NCBI GenBank assembly: GCA_947632625.1
Contig: CANRPZ010000010.1
Location: 1-22,450 of the forward strand
Source: an uncultured Bacilli bacterium
GTDB taxonomy: Bacteria; Bacillota_I; Bacilli_A; RF39; UBA660
DNA: 22,450 nt
Direction of reading: 5' to 3'
In this document: piece after piece, positions 14,691 through 22,450 of the stretch
Layout of the letters: every line of letters begins with the position of its first letter
Position numbering within the stretch: position 1 is the stretch's first letter
Notes under the pieces: generated by a model
The model's input: only the letters and a program-made list of their open reading frames with translations
Told to the model about the DNA's origin: nothing
Database searches by the model: none
Program-made: the position numbers and the translations under genes

Positions 14691-15521
14691 ATGAAAAGAC
14701 AAAAATTAATAGCTTTAAAAAGTGTTTTATTCAGTATTGCATTTGCTACATCTAGTATGACAAGCTGCGGAGTTGAAACAGAAAATCAAACAACAAATAA
14801 AATTGAAACTAGTAAAGATAATATCCAAAATCAAACAACAAATAAAATTGAAACTAGTAAAGATAATATCCAAAATCAAACAACAAAAATTGATAATTTA
14901 AAAATTTTTGAATCTTTTATAAATACTATTCAAAGGTCTAAAAATGTTAATCAACTTATCGTAAATGATTATGTTGAATATTTGGGAATAAAAAAAGAGA
15001 ATGAATTTAATAAAATTTCGAATTTACTTATAGAAGCCGTTCTATCGAATGAAGATTATACAGTATCAAAAACAAAAGGCGAAAATGACTCTGCAATTTG
15101 TGCAGAAGATAATTTTGCACATAGGATTAGTATTTCTAATGATTATTCACTTTCGAATAAATCCATTTTTCTTACTACATATAAGGATTATTATACAGAA
15201 ATATACGAGTTTAGTTATTGCGAGGATGGATTCTATGAGTTTAGCATATTAACAGCTAAAACTACTAACAATAACTCTAAATTTTTAAGATGTTCTTATT
15301 TTCCAGATGAATCCAAACTTTATTTATATGCTTCTGGCTATGATAAATTTGTAAATGGGGATGAAATAAAGGAATTTAATATCCCTGAAGAAATGAAAGA
15401 AGCATTTGTAGAATTATTATTAGATGGATATATTAATTGTGTAAATGCAGAGGATATTTTAACGGATGTAATGGATATTTCACAAGGAAAAACATCAAAT
15501 AGTTTATCTTTATCTAAATAA
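14691..15521 (+). CDS. Putative secreted lipoprotein with a tandem-repeat N-terminus
   Basis: A 276-aa protein I cannot assign to a family. The N-terminus has a basic start (MKRQK), a hydrophobic stretch and a lipobox-like MTSC ending at Cys26, so attachment to the outer face of the membrane is likely. Residues ~32-66 are a hydrophilic Asn/Thr/Lys linker made of two identical 15-residue repeats (NQTTNKIETSKDNIQ) and a partial third. The remaining ~210 residues look like one mixed alpha/beta domain with four cysteines (in SAICAED, FSYCED, LRCSYF and INCVNAED). AAAGGAG sits 7 bases before the ATG. It is a single-gene unit with a perfect-consensus promoter and its own terminator, so it should be abundant. 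Confidence 0.8.
   Translation: MKRQKLIALKSVLFSIAFATSSMTSCGVETENQTTNKIETSKDNIQNQTTNKIETSKDNIQNQTTKIDNLKIFESFINTIQRSKNVNQLIVNDYVEYLGIKKENEFNKISNLLIEAVLSNEDYTVSKTKGENDSAICAEDNFAHRISISNDYSLSNKSIFLTTYKDYYTEIYEFSYCEDGFYEFSILTAKTTNNNSKFLRCSYFPDESKLYLYASGYDKFVNGDEIKEFNIPEEMKEAFVELLLDGYINCVNAEDILTDVMDISQGKTSNSLSLSK
14784..14886 (+). repeat. 45-bp perfect tandem repeat (2.3 copies) inside the lipoprotein gene
   Basis: Units 14784-14828 and 14829-14873 are identical base for base, and a partial third unit runs to about 14886. The unit is a multiple of three, so copy-number change alters the linker length without a frameshift. Confidence 0.93.
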
Positions 15522-15530
15522 AGTAAAAAC

Positions 15531-15554
15531 ACTCTTTTTTATAAGAGTTTTTTT
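15531..15554 (+). terminator. Intrinsic terminator of the lipoprotein gene
   Basis: ACTCTT (15531-15536) pairs with AAGAGT (15543-15548) around a 6-base loop, followed by T6. Confidence 0.75.
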
Positions 15555-15610
15555 ATGATATAAATTCTCTTTTTTCATGCATAAAATTAATGTAAACTAG
15601 ATAAATTTTA

Positions 15611-15639
15611 TTTACGGAATTTTACTTTTTGTTTATAAT
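15611..15639 (+). promoter_or_regulatory. Promoter of the 1461-aa surface-protein gene
   Basis: A perfect TATAAT at 15634-15639 with a weaker TTTACG at 15611-15616 and a 17-base spacer. Confidence 0.55.
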
Positions 15640-15662
15640 AAAAGAAAGGGAGTTCGATTAAG

Positions 15663-18600
15663 ATGGTTTATAAAGAAAAAAAATTAAAAACAATAGTTGG
15701 TCTTTTCCTAATGCTTTTTTTAGTAATAGGAATTCCATGTTGTTTTCTGAAATCTATAAATGTTCAAGTAAGTCGAAGGCAATATCGTAGTGCAAAAGAA
15801 AATGAAAATGTTCTTTATCTGTCCGATTTATCTTATATGCCAACACTTTCTTATTCTGGATGGAATAATTTCCACATGGATGAAGCAGGAGATGGCAGTG
15901 CTATTACCATTCATTATGAAAATCAAGAATGGGAATTTGAAAAGGGAATATGGGCGCATGCTACATCAGCTCTTGTTTATGATTTGCAAGATTATCGTAA
16001 GTATACCAATTTTTCTGCTTTTGTAGGGCTTAACAAAACTGCCTATAACAATAGCAATGGTGTTTACTTTACTATTTCAGTTTCAAATGATGCAACGACT
16101 TGGATAGAAAAATACAAAAGTGAATTAAAAAAAGGATTGGACAATGCTGATTTTGTCCAAATCGATGTAAGTGGATATCGTTATTTAAAACTCTATGCGG
16201 ATATGAATGGAGCTAATGGTAGTGACCATTCTGTTTATGCTGATGCTAAACTAACCACAAAAGATTATAAAGAAAATGATTTTGCTATTAAAACAGTTGC
16301 TCTTTATGATCAAGAAATTGCTGCCATAGAAAATAAAAATATTTTAGAAAATCCCGAATATGAAAAATTAGTTTTACAAAGATATTTTGTCAGTGAATTT
16401 GGCGAATATGGTTTAAAAAAGTTTTTAAGTGAAAGTATAGAACACCAAAATACATATCATTGGTTAGTGGATAATGTGGAAAATTTACGTATGTATATTA
16501 TGGGTGGAAAACCAGATGGCTCTTATTATAATTCTTTAAAAGTTTTGAACCAACTTTTAAATGCTACCCTTAAAGATGGTAACAAATTAATAGATGATTT
16601 TTCTGATACTACAAAAACAAAATATAACACAACAACCATGGGTGAATTGTATAAAAAAATGGCTATTACTTTATCCTTAACGCATTCCACTTTGGTTGGT
16701 TTATGGATGAATCCAAATGTAGTAGAAAACCAATCAGATGCAGTTGTTCGTTATGAAATTTATAAAGATTTATACAACAATAATAAATTTAAAGTAAGTG
16801 ATAGACAAGATCAAACTGAATGGTTCGAACATTTAGAAATCGAAGAAATGCGTTATGTTATGAATAACATCATCGATGATGAAGAAATACTTTGGTTAAA
16901 TGAGTATACCCAAAAATTTATTGATAGTCACCCTTTAGAAGAAGAAACCTATTTACAACCCCATCGTTATATGAAATACATTGATCCAAATTACAATAAG
17001 CCAGAATACTATAGAGAAGATATGCTAGAACATTGGGATAAAATGTACGGAAATTTCCATAGCGTCTATAACATTACTTATAAAACTGGCGTACAAAAAT
17101 TATGGATGAATTTAGATAATGGAGCTGTTTGTGGTGGTATTTCTAAAATTGGTTCAAACATTCGTGGGGTTCATGGTACACCTTCTTCCGTTATTAACCA
17201 ACCAGGTCATGCGGCGTTAATTTACTGGCGTGAAAATGATAAAGGGGAAGGCTATTGGACAATTGATAATGATGTTTCCAACTGGGGAAATTCCAATAAA
17301 ACAGAAAAATTAAGTGTAAGAATGCCTTTAGGTTGGGGCGATGAAAAATACTTAAGTACCACAAAAGTATCAGAAGGGGTGGTAAACTATGTTTTACTTG
17401 CCCAAGCTGCTTTAAATAATTATCAATCTTATCAAAAATCTCGTGAAATCTATCTAACGGCTGATTTAAAAGCAACCCCTGAAGAAAAAATTGCGGTTTA
17501 TGAATCCTCTTTACAAGAATTACCAATCAATATTGATGCTTGGTATGGAATTATTACCAATTATAAAGAATTAAATAAATCCGAAGAAGAATATTTCTCT
17601 TTGGCAGAACGTATATTTGATTCATTAACATATTATCCACTACCGATGTATCACTTAAGCGAGGAAATTTTAGACCAAGTAAATGATGTAAAAATTAAGT
17701 ATCAAATAATTCAATTGAGAACGGAAAAATTAGAATCTGTTAGCAATTTAGAAGATAGTAAACATATTCAAGCGTATGCCATTCGAGTAGAAGCAAATTA
17801 TTTATTAGGAAAAATTGATACAACGCTTGCAACATTCTCTTTTGATGGAGAAAAAGCTAACTCTATCGTTTTATCAGATAATTACCAAAATGCGAGATGG
17901 GATTATTGTTTGGCTGGAGCTTCTTGTATTTTAGAAAATCCAACTAGCACGGTTGCAAACGAATATTGGAAAGAGGTTAGTGGTTCTAAAATTGCTACTT
18001 TAGAAGCAGCAGAAATTAAAAAAATAAATGAAACGAACGATATTTATGTTCATATTGTTGGTGTGAATTATACCGATACGAATCTTTATAAAATTGATAT
18101 TCAAAAACCAGAAGAGCTTTCTCTATATGCAAATGATTTAGAAAATCGTGTTATGGGTGTAGATATGCAAATGGAATGGCGTCTTGTAAAAGAAGAAGGA
18201 AAGGATTTAATAGAAAGTCCTTGGGTTTCTTTTGAAGCGGCAAGTCCAAATTTAACAGGTAATAAAACAGTAGAAATTCGTAAAAAAGCAACGAATACTT
18301 ATTTAATGAGTGATTCGATTAAATTAAAATTCACGAAAGACGAAGATACAGAAACAGAAAAATATGTTCCAGCTGCTTATCTAACAGTCGATTCTTTCTC
18401 AACAGAAGCAAAAGAACATGATCGCTATGCTGTTTATGCCATAGATGGAAATTTAAATACCCATTGGCATTCTGATTGGAATGGTAATGATAAAGAAAAA
18501 TACATTGTTTTAAAATTAAAACGTAAAATGTACTTAACGGCTTTAGAGTATGTTCCAAGACCTGGAAATAGTTTAAATGGACGCGTTATCCGTGCTAAAA

Positions 18601-20048
18601 TTGAAACCAGTTTAGATGGAAAAGAGTGGCAAGAGGTTTACTTAACACCTGAAAATGAGAAATGGAAAACCGATACCTCTAACAAAAAAGCAACTTTTGC
18701 GGCAACAGAAGCCCGTTATGTTAGATTTACGGGGGTAGAAACTTATGGAAATTTTATTACTGCTTCTATGATAAACTTATTCCAAGATGCATCCATTCAA
18801 ACCGAACCAGAATTAGAGATAGCTTATAGCACCATTGCTCCAACGAATGAATTTGTAATTGCTAGGGCAGTCAATATGGATGACAATATAAAAATTACAG
18901 CGATTTGTAAGCAAGCAAATGATAGTGATTGCTTCTTAAAAAGAACAGAAGAAAAAGCCAAATTAGAAGAGTTAGGAACACAATCCAAAGAACAAATTAC
19001 AGAATCCTTAAACGAACTTATGAGTACGCATGTATTTAATGAAAATGGTACGGTCTATTTCCAATATTGTTTAGATGAAAATGCCGATAAATATTATTAT
19101 GAAGAGGTAACTGTCCATAATATTGATACAGAAGCTCCGAAGGTAAGTGTATCTTATACAAAAGATTCTTTTACCAATCAAGATGTTACCGCTATACTAG
19201 AAGCAAATGAACCAATTAAAGTTTATACGGGAGTTCCAGTTTTATATAATGAGTCTGGAAATTTAATGCCAGTTGTTCCAGAAGAAGATGGAACTTATCA
19301 TGAAAAATACCAAACCTATACTCATATTTATACATTTAGTGAGAATGGTACCTTTACTTTTGAATATGAGGATTTAGCGGGAAATAAAGGAACTATTGAC
19401 GCCGATGTTTCATGGATAGATAGAGAAGCACCTTATGCAACAATTGATTATAGTACAAAAAATAATATCGTAACAGCGACTCTTATACCAGAGAAAAATG
19501 AAAAAATAACGGTTTTAAATAATGAAGGAAATTTTACATATACTTTTAATCAAAATGGAGAATATACTTTTGTTTTTCAAGATGAAGCTGGAAATATTAG
19601 TACCTCTACAGCTATGGTAAACTGGATTATGGAAACTCCACAAGAAGAAGGACAAGAAAATGAAGAGAATAAAGAAACCGAAAATAAAAGCGATAAAAAT
19701 TCAAATTCACAAGAAGAATCTTCTTCTAAAAGTGATGACAATTCTTCTAGTCAAAAAACAGAGATTCCTAAAATTCAAAGCGGTGTTTTAAACACTCCAA
19801 GTTCCAATAAAGAAATTGAAACAATCACAAATGAAAGTACTGATACCCAACCTGAAAATGAAAATGTAAATTCTAATGAAGAAGAACAACCAAAAGAAGA
19901 AAATAAAAGTTCTTCTGTTAATGATAATAAGGTAAAAAAGGAAAAAAATTCTAGTGCCCTTATTCTTGGTGTTACTGGAGTGCTTATTGTTTTGTGTATC
20001 TATATTCTTATTAAAATTATTAAAAATATGAAGAAATATGAAGAATAA
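15663..20048 (+). CDS. Large cell-surface protein: NPCBM, cysteine-peptidase/transglutaminase-like core, CBM32, Ig-like repeats, C-terminal membrane anchor
   Basis: A 1461-aa protein with an N-terminal hydrophobic signal/anchor (residues ~10-29). Residues ~50-205 match an NPCBM carbohydrate-binding module (YLSDLSY, GIWAHATS, DLQDYRKY, DVSGYRYLKL). The central region ~230-640 ends in a papain/transglutaminase-like arrangement: NGAVCGGISK (Cys490), GHAALIYW (His516) and IDNDVSNW (Asp535 or Asp537). Residues ~904-1042 form an F5/8-type C (CBM32) domain (TVDSFSTEAKEHDRYAVYAI, WHSDWNG, ARYVRFTG). Two Ig-like domains begin with EAPKVSVSY (~1156) and EAPYATIDY (~1253). A Glu/Asn/Ser-rich linker (~1326-1425) leads to a transmembrane helix (~1428-1454) and a short Lys-rich tail. 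There is no LPXTG motif. It probably acts on or binds host glycoproteins or peptidoglycan; the catalytic assignment is inferred. AAAGGGAG precedes the ATG. Confidence 0.88.
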   Translation: MVYKEKKLKTIVGLFLMLFLVIGIPCCFLKSINVQVSRRQYRSAKENENVLYLSDLSYMPTLSYSGWNNFHMDEAGDGSAITIHYENQEWEFEKGIWAHATSALVYDLQDYRKYTNFSAFVGLNKTAYNNSNGVYFTISVSNDATTWIEKYKSELKKGLDNADFVQIDVSGYRYLKLYADMNGANGSDHSVYADAKLTTKDYKENDFAIKTVALYDQEIAAIENKNILENPEYEKLVLQRYFVSEFGEYGLKKFLSESIEHQNTYHWLVDNVENLRMYIMGGKPDGSYYNSLKVLNQLLNATLKDGNKLIDDFSDTTKTKYNTTTMGELYKKMAITLSLTHSTLVGLWMNPNVVENQSDAVVRYEIYKDLYNNNKFKVSDRQDQTEWFEHLEIEEMRYVMNNIIDDEEILWLNEYTQKFIDSHPLEEETYLQPHRYMKYIDPNYNKPEYYREDMLEHWDKMYGNFHSVYNITYKTGVQKLWMNLDNGAVCGGISKIGSNIRGVHGTPSSVINQPGHAALIYWRENDKGEGYWTIDNDVSNWGNSNKTEKLSVRMPLGWGDEKYLSTTKVSEGVVNYVLLAQAALNNYQSYQKSREIYLTADLKATPEEKIAVYESSLQELPINIDAWYGIITNYKELNKSEEEYFSLAERIFDSLTYYPLPMYHLSEEILDQVNDVKIKYQIIQLRTEKLESVSNLEDSKHIQAYAIRVEANYLLGKIDTTLATFSFDGEKANSIVLSDNYQNARWDYCLAGASCILENPTSTVANEYWKEVSGSKIATLEAAEIKKINETNDIYVHIVGVNYTDTNLYKIDIQKPEELSLYANDLENRVMGVDMQMEWRLVKEEGKDLIESPWVSFEAASPNLTGNKTVEIRKKATNTYLMSDSIKLKFTKDEDTETEKYVPAAYLTVDSFSTEAKEHDRYAVYAIDGNLNTHWHSDWNGNDKEKYIVLKLKRKMYLTALEYVPRPGNSLNGRVIRAKIETSLDGKEWQEVYLTPENEKWKTDTSNKKATFAATEARYVRFTGVETYGNFITASMINLFQDASIQTEPELEIAYSTIAPTNEFVIARAVNMDDNIKITAICKQANDSDCFLKRTEEKAKLEELGTQSKEQITESLNELMSTHVFNENGTVYFQYCLDENADKYYYEEVTVHNIDTEAPKVSVSYTKDSFTNQDVTAILEANEPIKVYTGVPVLYNESGNLMPVVPEEDGTYHEKYQTYTHIYTFSENGTFTFEYEDLAGNKGTIDADVSWIDREAPYATIDYSTKNNIVTATLIPEKNEKITVLNNEGNFTYTFNQNGEYTFVFQDEAGNISTSTAMVNWIMETPQEEGQENEENKETENKSDKNSNSQEESSSKSDDNSSSQKTEIPKIQSGVLNTPSSNKEIETITNESTDTQPENENVNSNEEEQPKEENKSSSVNDNKVKKEKNSSALILGVTGVLIVLCIYILIKIIKNMKKYEE

Positions 20049-20075
20049 TATCTAAACACTCTAATTCCATTAATT

Positions 20076-20104
20076 TGACATGGAAAAAAGTTTGTGCTAG
20101 GATA
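20076..20104 (+). promoter_or_regulatory. Promoter of the 92-aa gene
   Basis: A perfect TTGACA at 20076-20081, a 17-base spacer, and TAGGAT at 20099-20104 with an upstream TGC (extended -10). Confidence 0.6.
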
Positions 20105-20130
20105 TAAAACCTAAAGAGGAGGTTTACCAA

Positions 20131-20409
20131 TTGAGTAGTGAGATTGAAAAACAGTTAGAAAAATTTGATTTATCAATGCAAAAATTGTATTTACAACTTT
20201 ATAATTATCAAGAAAATTCTTCTGAATATTGTTTTTATCTAGCTTTACTAGCTCGTCAATTCTATACTTGTGAAAAACTAATGGAGACAGAAAGAAAAGA
20301 ATATCGTAATCCAAATGCTTTCTTTTTTGTTTATTCAGATATCGAAAAAATAAGGGAATTGCTAATAAATAGAGGATACTACCCAGAAGAACAAATGAAA
20401 AAACATTAG
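20131..20409 (+). CDS. Conserved-looking small hypothetical protein, 92 aa
   Basis: Not recognised. It has a TTG start with a strong AGAGGAGG 9 bases upstream, and its own promoter and terminator, so it is a genuine gene. The protein is soluble, alpha-helical and rich in Glu, Lys and Tyr, with no signal peptide or metal-binding motif. Two cysteines (in EYCFYL and YTCEKL) are 15 residues apart. It starts ~80 bases after the large surface protein but has separate signals. Confidence 0.75.
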   Translation: MSSEIEKQLEKFDLSMQKLYLQLYNYQENSSEYCFYLALLARQFYTCEKLMETERKEYRNPNAFFFVYSDIEKIRELLINRGYYPEEQMKKH

Positions 20410-20410
20410 A

Positions 20411-20444
20411 AAATTCAAATCTTTTTGGTTTGAATTTCTTTTTT
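20411..20444 (+). terminator. Intrinsic terminator of the 92-aa gene
   Basis: AAATTCAAA (20411-20419) pairs perfectly with TTTGAATTT (20429-20437) around a 9-base loop, followed by C and T6. It ends 15 bases before the next start codon. Confidence 0.75.
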
Positions 20445-20459
20445 AGAAAGGGATTTTTT

Positions 20460-21338
20460 ATGATATTAAATGTAAGTGGACGAACCGATATTGTGGCTTT
20501 TTATACACCTTGGTTTTTAAATCGTTTAAAAGAGGGTTTTGTAGATGTAAGAAATCCCTTTTATCCTAAAAAGATTAGTCGAATTTATTTTCAAGATGTG
20601 GATTTAATCGTTTTTTGTACCAAAAATCCTTTACCAATTTTACCTTATTTGCATGAAATTAACATTCCTATTTTATTTCAAGTAACACTTACTCCTTATA
20701 AAAAAGATATTGAACCCAATGTAATAGAAAAAGAAAAAATTATCGAAGGAATTAAAGCGTTATCTAAAATTCTTGGAAAAGAAAGAGTATCTGTTCGTTA
20801 CGATCCCATTCTTTTAAATCAAAAGTATACCATCCTCTATCATCAAAAAGCCTTTGAAAAATTATGTTCTTTATTAGAGGGTGTGGTAGAGCATATTATT
20901 ATTTCTTTTGTGGATTCATATAAAAATGTTTTGAAAAATCAAAATACAATGCAATTAAAAACAATTACAAAAGAAGAGATGAAAAAGATTGGGAGTCTCT
21001 TTGGAAAAATAAGTCAACAACATCATATCCAAGTGCAACTTTGTTATGAACAAATTGATTTAACCGAGTATGGTATTTCCAATACCCCTTGTGTTTCTAA
21101 AGAACAAGCCTATGAAATAACGAAAAAGAACTTTTCCAAGTGGAAAGCTAGAAATTGTGGTTGTGTAGAAATGGTAGATATAGGATCTTATAATACATGC
21201 CTGCATTTATGCAAATACTGCTATGCGAATTACGAAGAAAAAAAGGTTTATGAAAATCAAAAAAAACATGAAAGTTCTTCTAGTTTATTAATTGGCCATA
21301 TAGAAAATGATGATGAAATAAAGATACGTAAAAAATAA
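20460..21338 (+). CDS. DUF1848 family protein with C-terminal CxxxCxxC iron-sulfur motif
   Basis: A 292-aa cytoplasmic protein. The N-terminus ILNVSGRTDIVAFYTPWFLNRL and the FCTKNPLPILPYL block are typical of DUF1848. The C-terminus has Cys233 and Cys235 (CGC) and a CxxxCxxC at Cys247, Cys251 and Cys254 (CLHLCKYCYAN), the spacing of a radical-SAM [4Fe-4S] site but placed at the end of the protein instead of the start. A radical-SAM-like TIM-barrel chemistry is plausible; no substrate is known to me. ATG 20460 is preferred over TTG 20430 because GAAAGGGA lies ahead of it and the upstream TTG is inside the terminator. No own promoter is evident, so it may rely on read-through past the 20411-20444 terminator. 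Confidence 0.9.
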   Translation: MILNVSGRTDIVAFYTPWFLNRLKEGFVDVRNPFYPKKISRIYFQDVDLIVFCTKNPLPILPYLHEINIPILFQVTLTPYKKDIEPNVIEKEKIIEGIKALSKILGKERVSVRYDPILLNQKYTILYHQKAFEKLCSLLEGVVEHIIISFVDSYKNVLKNQNTMQLKTITKEEMKKIGSLFGKISQQHHIQVQLCYEQIDLTEYGISNTPCVSKEQAYEITKKNFSKWKARNCGCVEMVDIGSYNTCLHLCKYCYANYEEKKVYENQKKHESSSSLLIGHIENDDEIKIRKK

Positions 21339-21344
21339 ATTTAA

Positions 21345-21382
21345 AACTCCTTACATAAAATTTCGTAAGGAGTTGATTTTTT
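21345..21382 (+). terminator. Terminator-like hairpin that contains the next gene's Shine-Dalgarno
   Basis: AACTCCTTAC (21345-21354) pairs perfectly with GTAAGGAGTT (21365-21374) around a 10-base loop, followed by GA and T6. The right arm carries AAGGAG (21367-21372), the ribosome binding site for the TTG start at 21381. It can therefore act as a terminator, or mask the site if transcription continues. Confidence 0.75.
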
Positions 21383-22325
21383 GAATTATAAATTTTATTA
21401 TGACCAAGTAAATGGAAAAGATGATTATGGCCTAAAATATAGTAATGAAGATGGGTATGCTTACAAATGTACAAAGTATAAATTGGAGTTTCCTCCCCAA
21501 CATCAAAATAGACAACCAGGATTTGAATATGTCATGAGACCACGTCCTATTTTTGATAATCCTAATTATAAAGCAGCCGGCAAATTAAAAGATAAAGTGG
21601 CAATTATAACGGGAGGAGATTCTGGAATAGGAAGAGCAGTTAGTATTGCTTACGTAAAAGAAGGAGCAAAAGTTGTAATTGTTTATTTAAATGAACATGA
21701 AGATGCTCTAGAAACCAAACAATATATTACCTCTTTAGGTGGGGAATGCCTACTTTTAAATGGTGATGTTAAAGATAAAAATTTTTGTAAATTAATTGTG
21801 GATGAAACAATGAAATATTATGGAAAAATTGATATTTTAGTCAATAACGCCGGTGTTCAATATCAACAAAAAAGTTTACTTGATATCAGTGATGAACAAT
21901 TTGATTTTACAATGAAAACAAATATTTATTCTATGTTTTATTTAACTAAATATGCTTTAAAAGAAATGAAACCAGGTTCTTCAATTATTAATGTAACATC
22001 CGTTACAACCTTCTATGGAGAACCAGAACTTATTGATTATGTGACAAGTAAAGGAGCTATTGTAGGTTTTACAAGAAGCTTGGCAACAAATTTAGCGGAT
22101 AAAAATATTCGGGTAAATGCCGTTGCTCCAGGTTATTTTTGGACACCTTTACAGCCGGCATGTTGGGAAGAGGAAAAAATACCAACCCTAGGAGCAGACG
22201 CACCAATGAAAAGAGCTGGAGAAACCTATGAAATTGCTCCTATATTTGTTTATTTAGCTAGTGACGATGCTTCTTATACAACAGGACAAGTTATGCATAT
22301 AAATGGTGGATTATATAAATCGTAA
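21381..22325 (+). CDS. Short-chain dehydrogenase/reductase, general-stress YhdF/YhxC type
   Basis: A 314-aa NAD(P)-dependent oxidoreductase of the SDR superfamily. The N-terminal extension (LEFPPQHQNRQPGFEYVMRPRP) is typical of the ~290-residue stress-type SDRs of Bacillus (YhdF, YdaD, YhxC). The Rossmann motif TGGDSGIG is at residues 77-84, NNAG near 155, and the catalytic Ser207, Tyr220 and Lys224 (YVTSK) are all present. The final INGGLY is conserved. The substrate is unknown; the family reduces aldehydes, ketones or sugars. TTG 21381 must be the start because the PPQHQ region belongs to the family and there is no ATG before it. Its Shine-Dalgarno lies inside a hairpin arm. No terminator is clear downstream. 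Confidence 0.93.
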   Translation: MNYKFYYDQVNGKDDYGLKYSNEDGYAYKCTKYKLEFPPQHQNRQPGFEYVMRPRPIFDNPNYKAAGKLKDKVAIITGGDSGIGRAVSIAYVKEGAKVVIVYLNEHEDALETKQYITSLGGECLLLNGDVKDKNFCKLIVDETMKYYGKIDILVNNAGVQYQQKSLLDISDEQFDFTMKTNIYSMFYLTKYALKEMKPGSSIINVTSVTTFYGEPELIDYVTSKGAIVGFTRSLATNLADKNIRVNAVAPGYFWTPLQPACWEEEKIPTLGADAPMKRAGETYEIAPIFVYLASDDASYTTGQVMHINGGLYKS

Positions 22326-22348
22326 TTTTATATAATCTTTTTTAGTTA

Positions 22349-22377
22349 TTGAAAAGAACACACCTTTTTGATACAAT
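22349..22377 (+). promoter_or_regulatory. Extended -10 promoter of the gene at the right edge
   Basis: TTGAAA at 22349-22354, a 17-base spacer, and TACAAT at 22372-22377 preceded by TGA. Confidence 0.7.
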
Positions 22378-22404
22378 TAAGTTAACATAGGAGGAAGAAA
22401 AAAT

Positions 22405-22450
22405 ATGAAGAAGAAAAATAAGATCCTCCCAACCGAAACTAGCTTCGGGG
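22405..22450 (+). CDS. Start of an unidentified gene (truncated by window end)
   Basis: ATG at 22405 follows AGGAGG (22389-22394) by 10 bases and a good promoter. Only 15 codons are visible (MKKKNKILPTETSFG), which is too short to identify the product. Confidence 0.65.
   Translation, partial: MKKKNKILPTETSFG

Noticed and set aside
15049..15252. 67-aa plus-strand ORF inside the lipoprotein gene
   Set aside because: Out of frame within a well-supported gene, with no ribosome site and an unremarkable translation.
1006..22450. A DGR template repeat or reverse transcriptase matching the 895-1005 variable region
   Set aside because: None of the proteins has a reverse-transcriptase YxDD-type motif, and I saw no second copy of the GC-rich variable-region sequence.

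Overview
The window is AT-rich DNA with a standard genetic code (TGA is used as a stop), strong AGGAGG-type ribosome binding sites, several TTG/GTG starts, two T-box riboswitches and sigma-A-type promoters with extended -10 elements. This points to a low-GC Firmicute (Bacilli / Erysipelotrichia / Mollicutes-like gut lineage). No rRNA or species marker allows a firmer call. All genes I accept are on the + strand.

Layout. (1) 1-1005: 3' part of a surface protein with a formylglycine-generating-enzyme / C-type-lectin-like fold. Its last ~100 bases are sharply more GC-rich and look like the variable region of a diversity-generating retroelement (DGR) target; no reverse transcriptase or template repeat was found here. 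(2) 1019-3643: promoter, threonine T-box, metallo-beta-lactamase-fold hydrolase and a ThrRS without its TGS domain. (3) 3647-5609: own promoter, a MESH1/SpoT-like HD hydrolase translationally coupled to serS, then a terminator. (4) 5661-7250: an apparent insertion, a DUF4143-type AAA ATPase gene whose promoter lies between two identical 36-bp palindromes, followed by a second, decayed copy of the serS 3' end plus its terminator. (5) 7390-12100: a 693-aa protein that looks like a catalytically dead RNase II/R (RNB) relative, miaB and an AI-2E/PerM-type membrane protein. (6) 12115-14598: alanine T-box, P-loop deoxynucleotide-kinase-like gene, and a short AlaRS without the beta-barrel and C-Ala domains. 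(7) 14629-20048: two cell-envelope proteins, a putative lipoprotein with a perfect 45-bp tandem repeat, and a 1461-aa NPCBM / cysteine-peptidase-like / CBM32 / Ig-like membrane-anchored protein. (8) 20076-22450: an unknown 92-aa protein, a DUF1848 protein, a short-chain dehydrogenase whose Shine-Dalgarno is inside a terminator-like hairpin, and the start of a further gene.

The core theme is translation: ThrRS, SerRS, AlaRS, the tRNA-modifying enzyme MiaB, two tRNA-sensing T-boxes and an HD protein possibly linked to (p)ppGpp. These are interspersed with envelope proteins and one mobile-looking ATPase locus. The observations most worth a second look are the candidate DGR variable region, the RNB pseudo-enzyme, and the palindrome-flanked ATPase promoter inside a duplicated serS tail.
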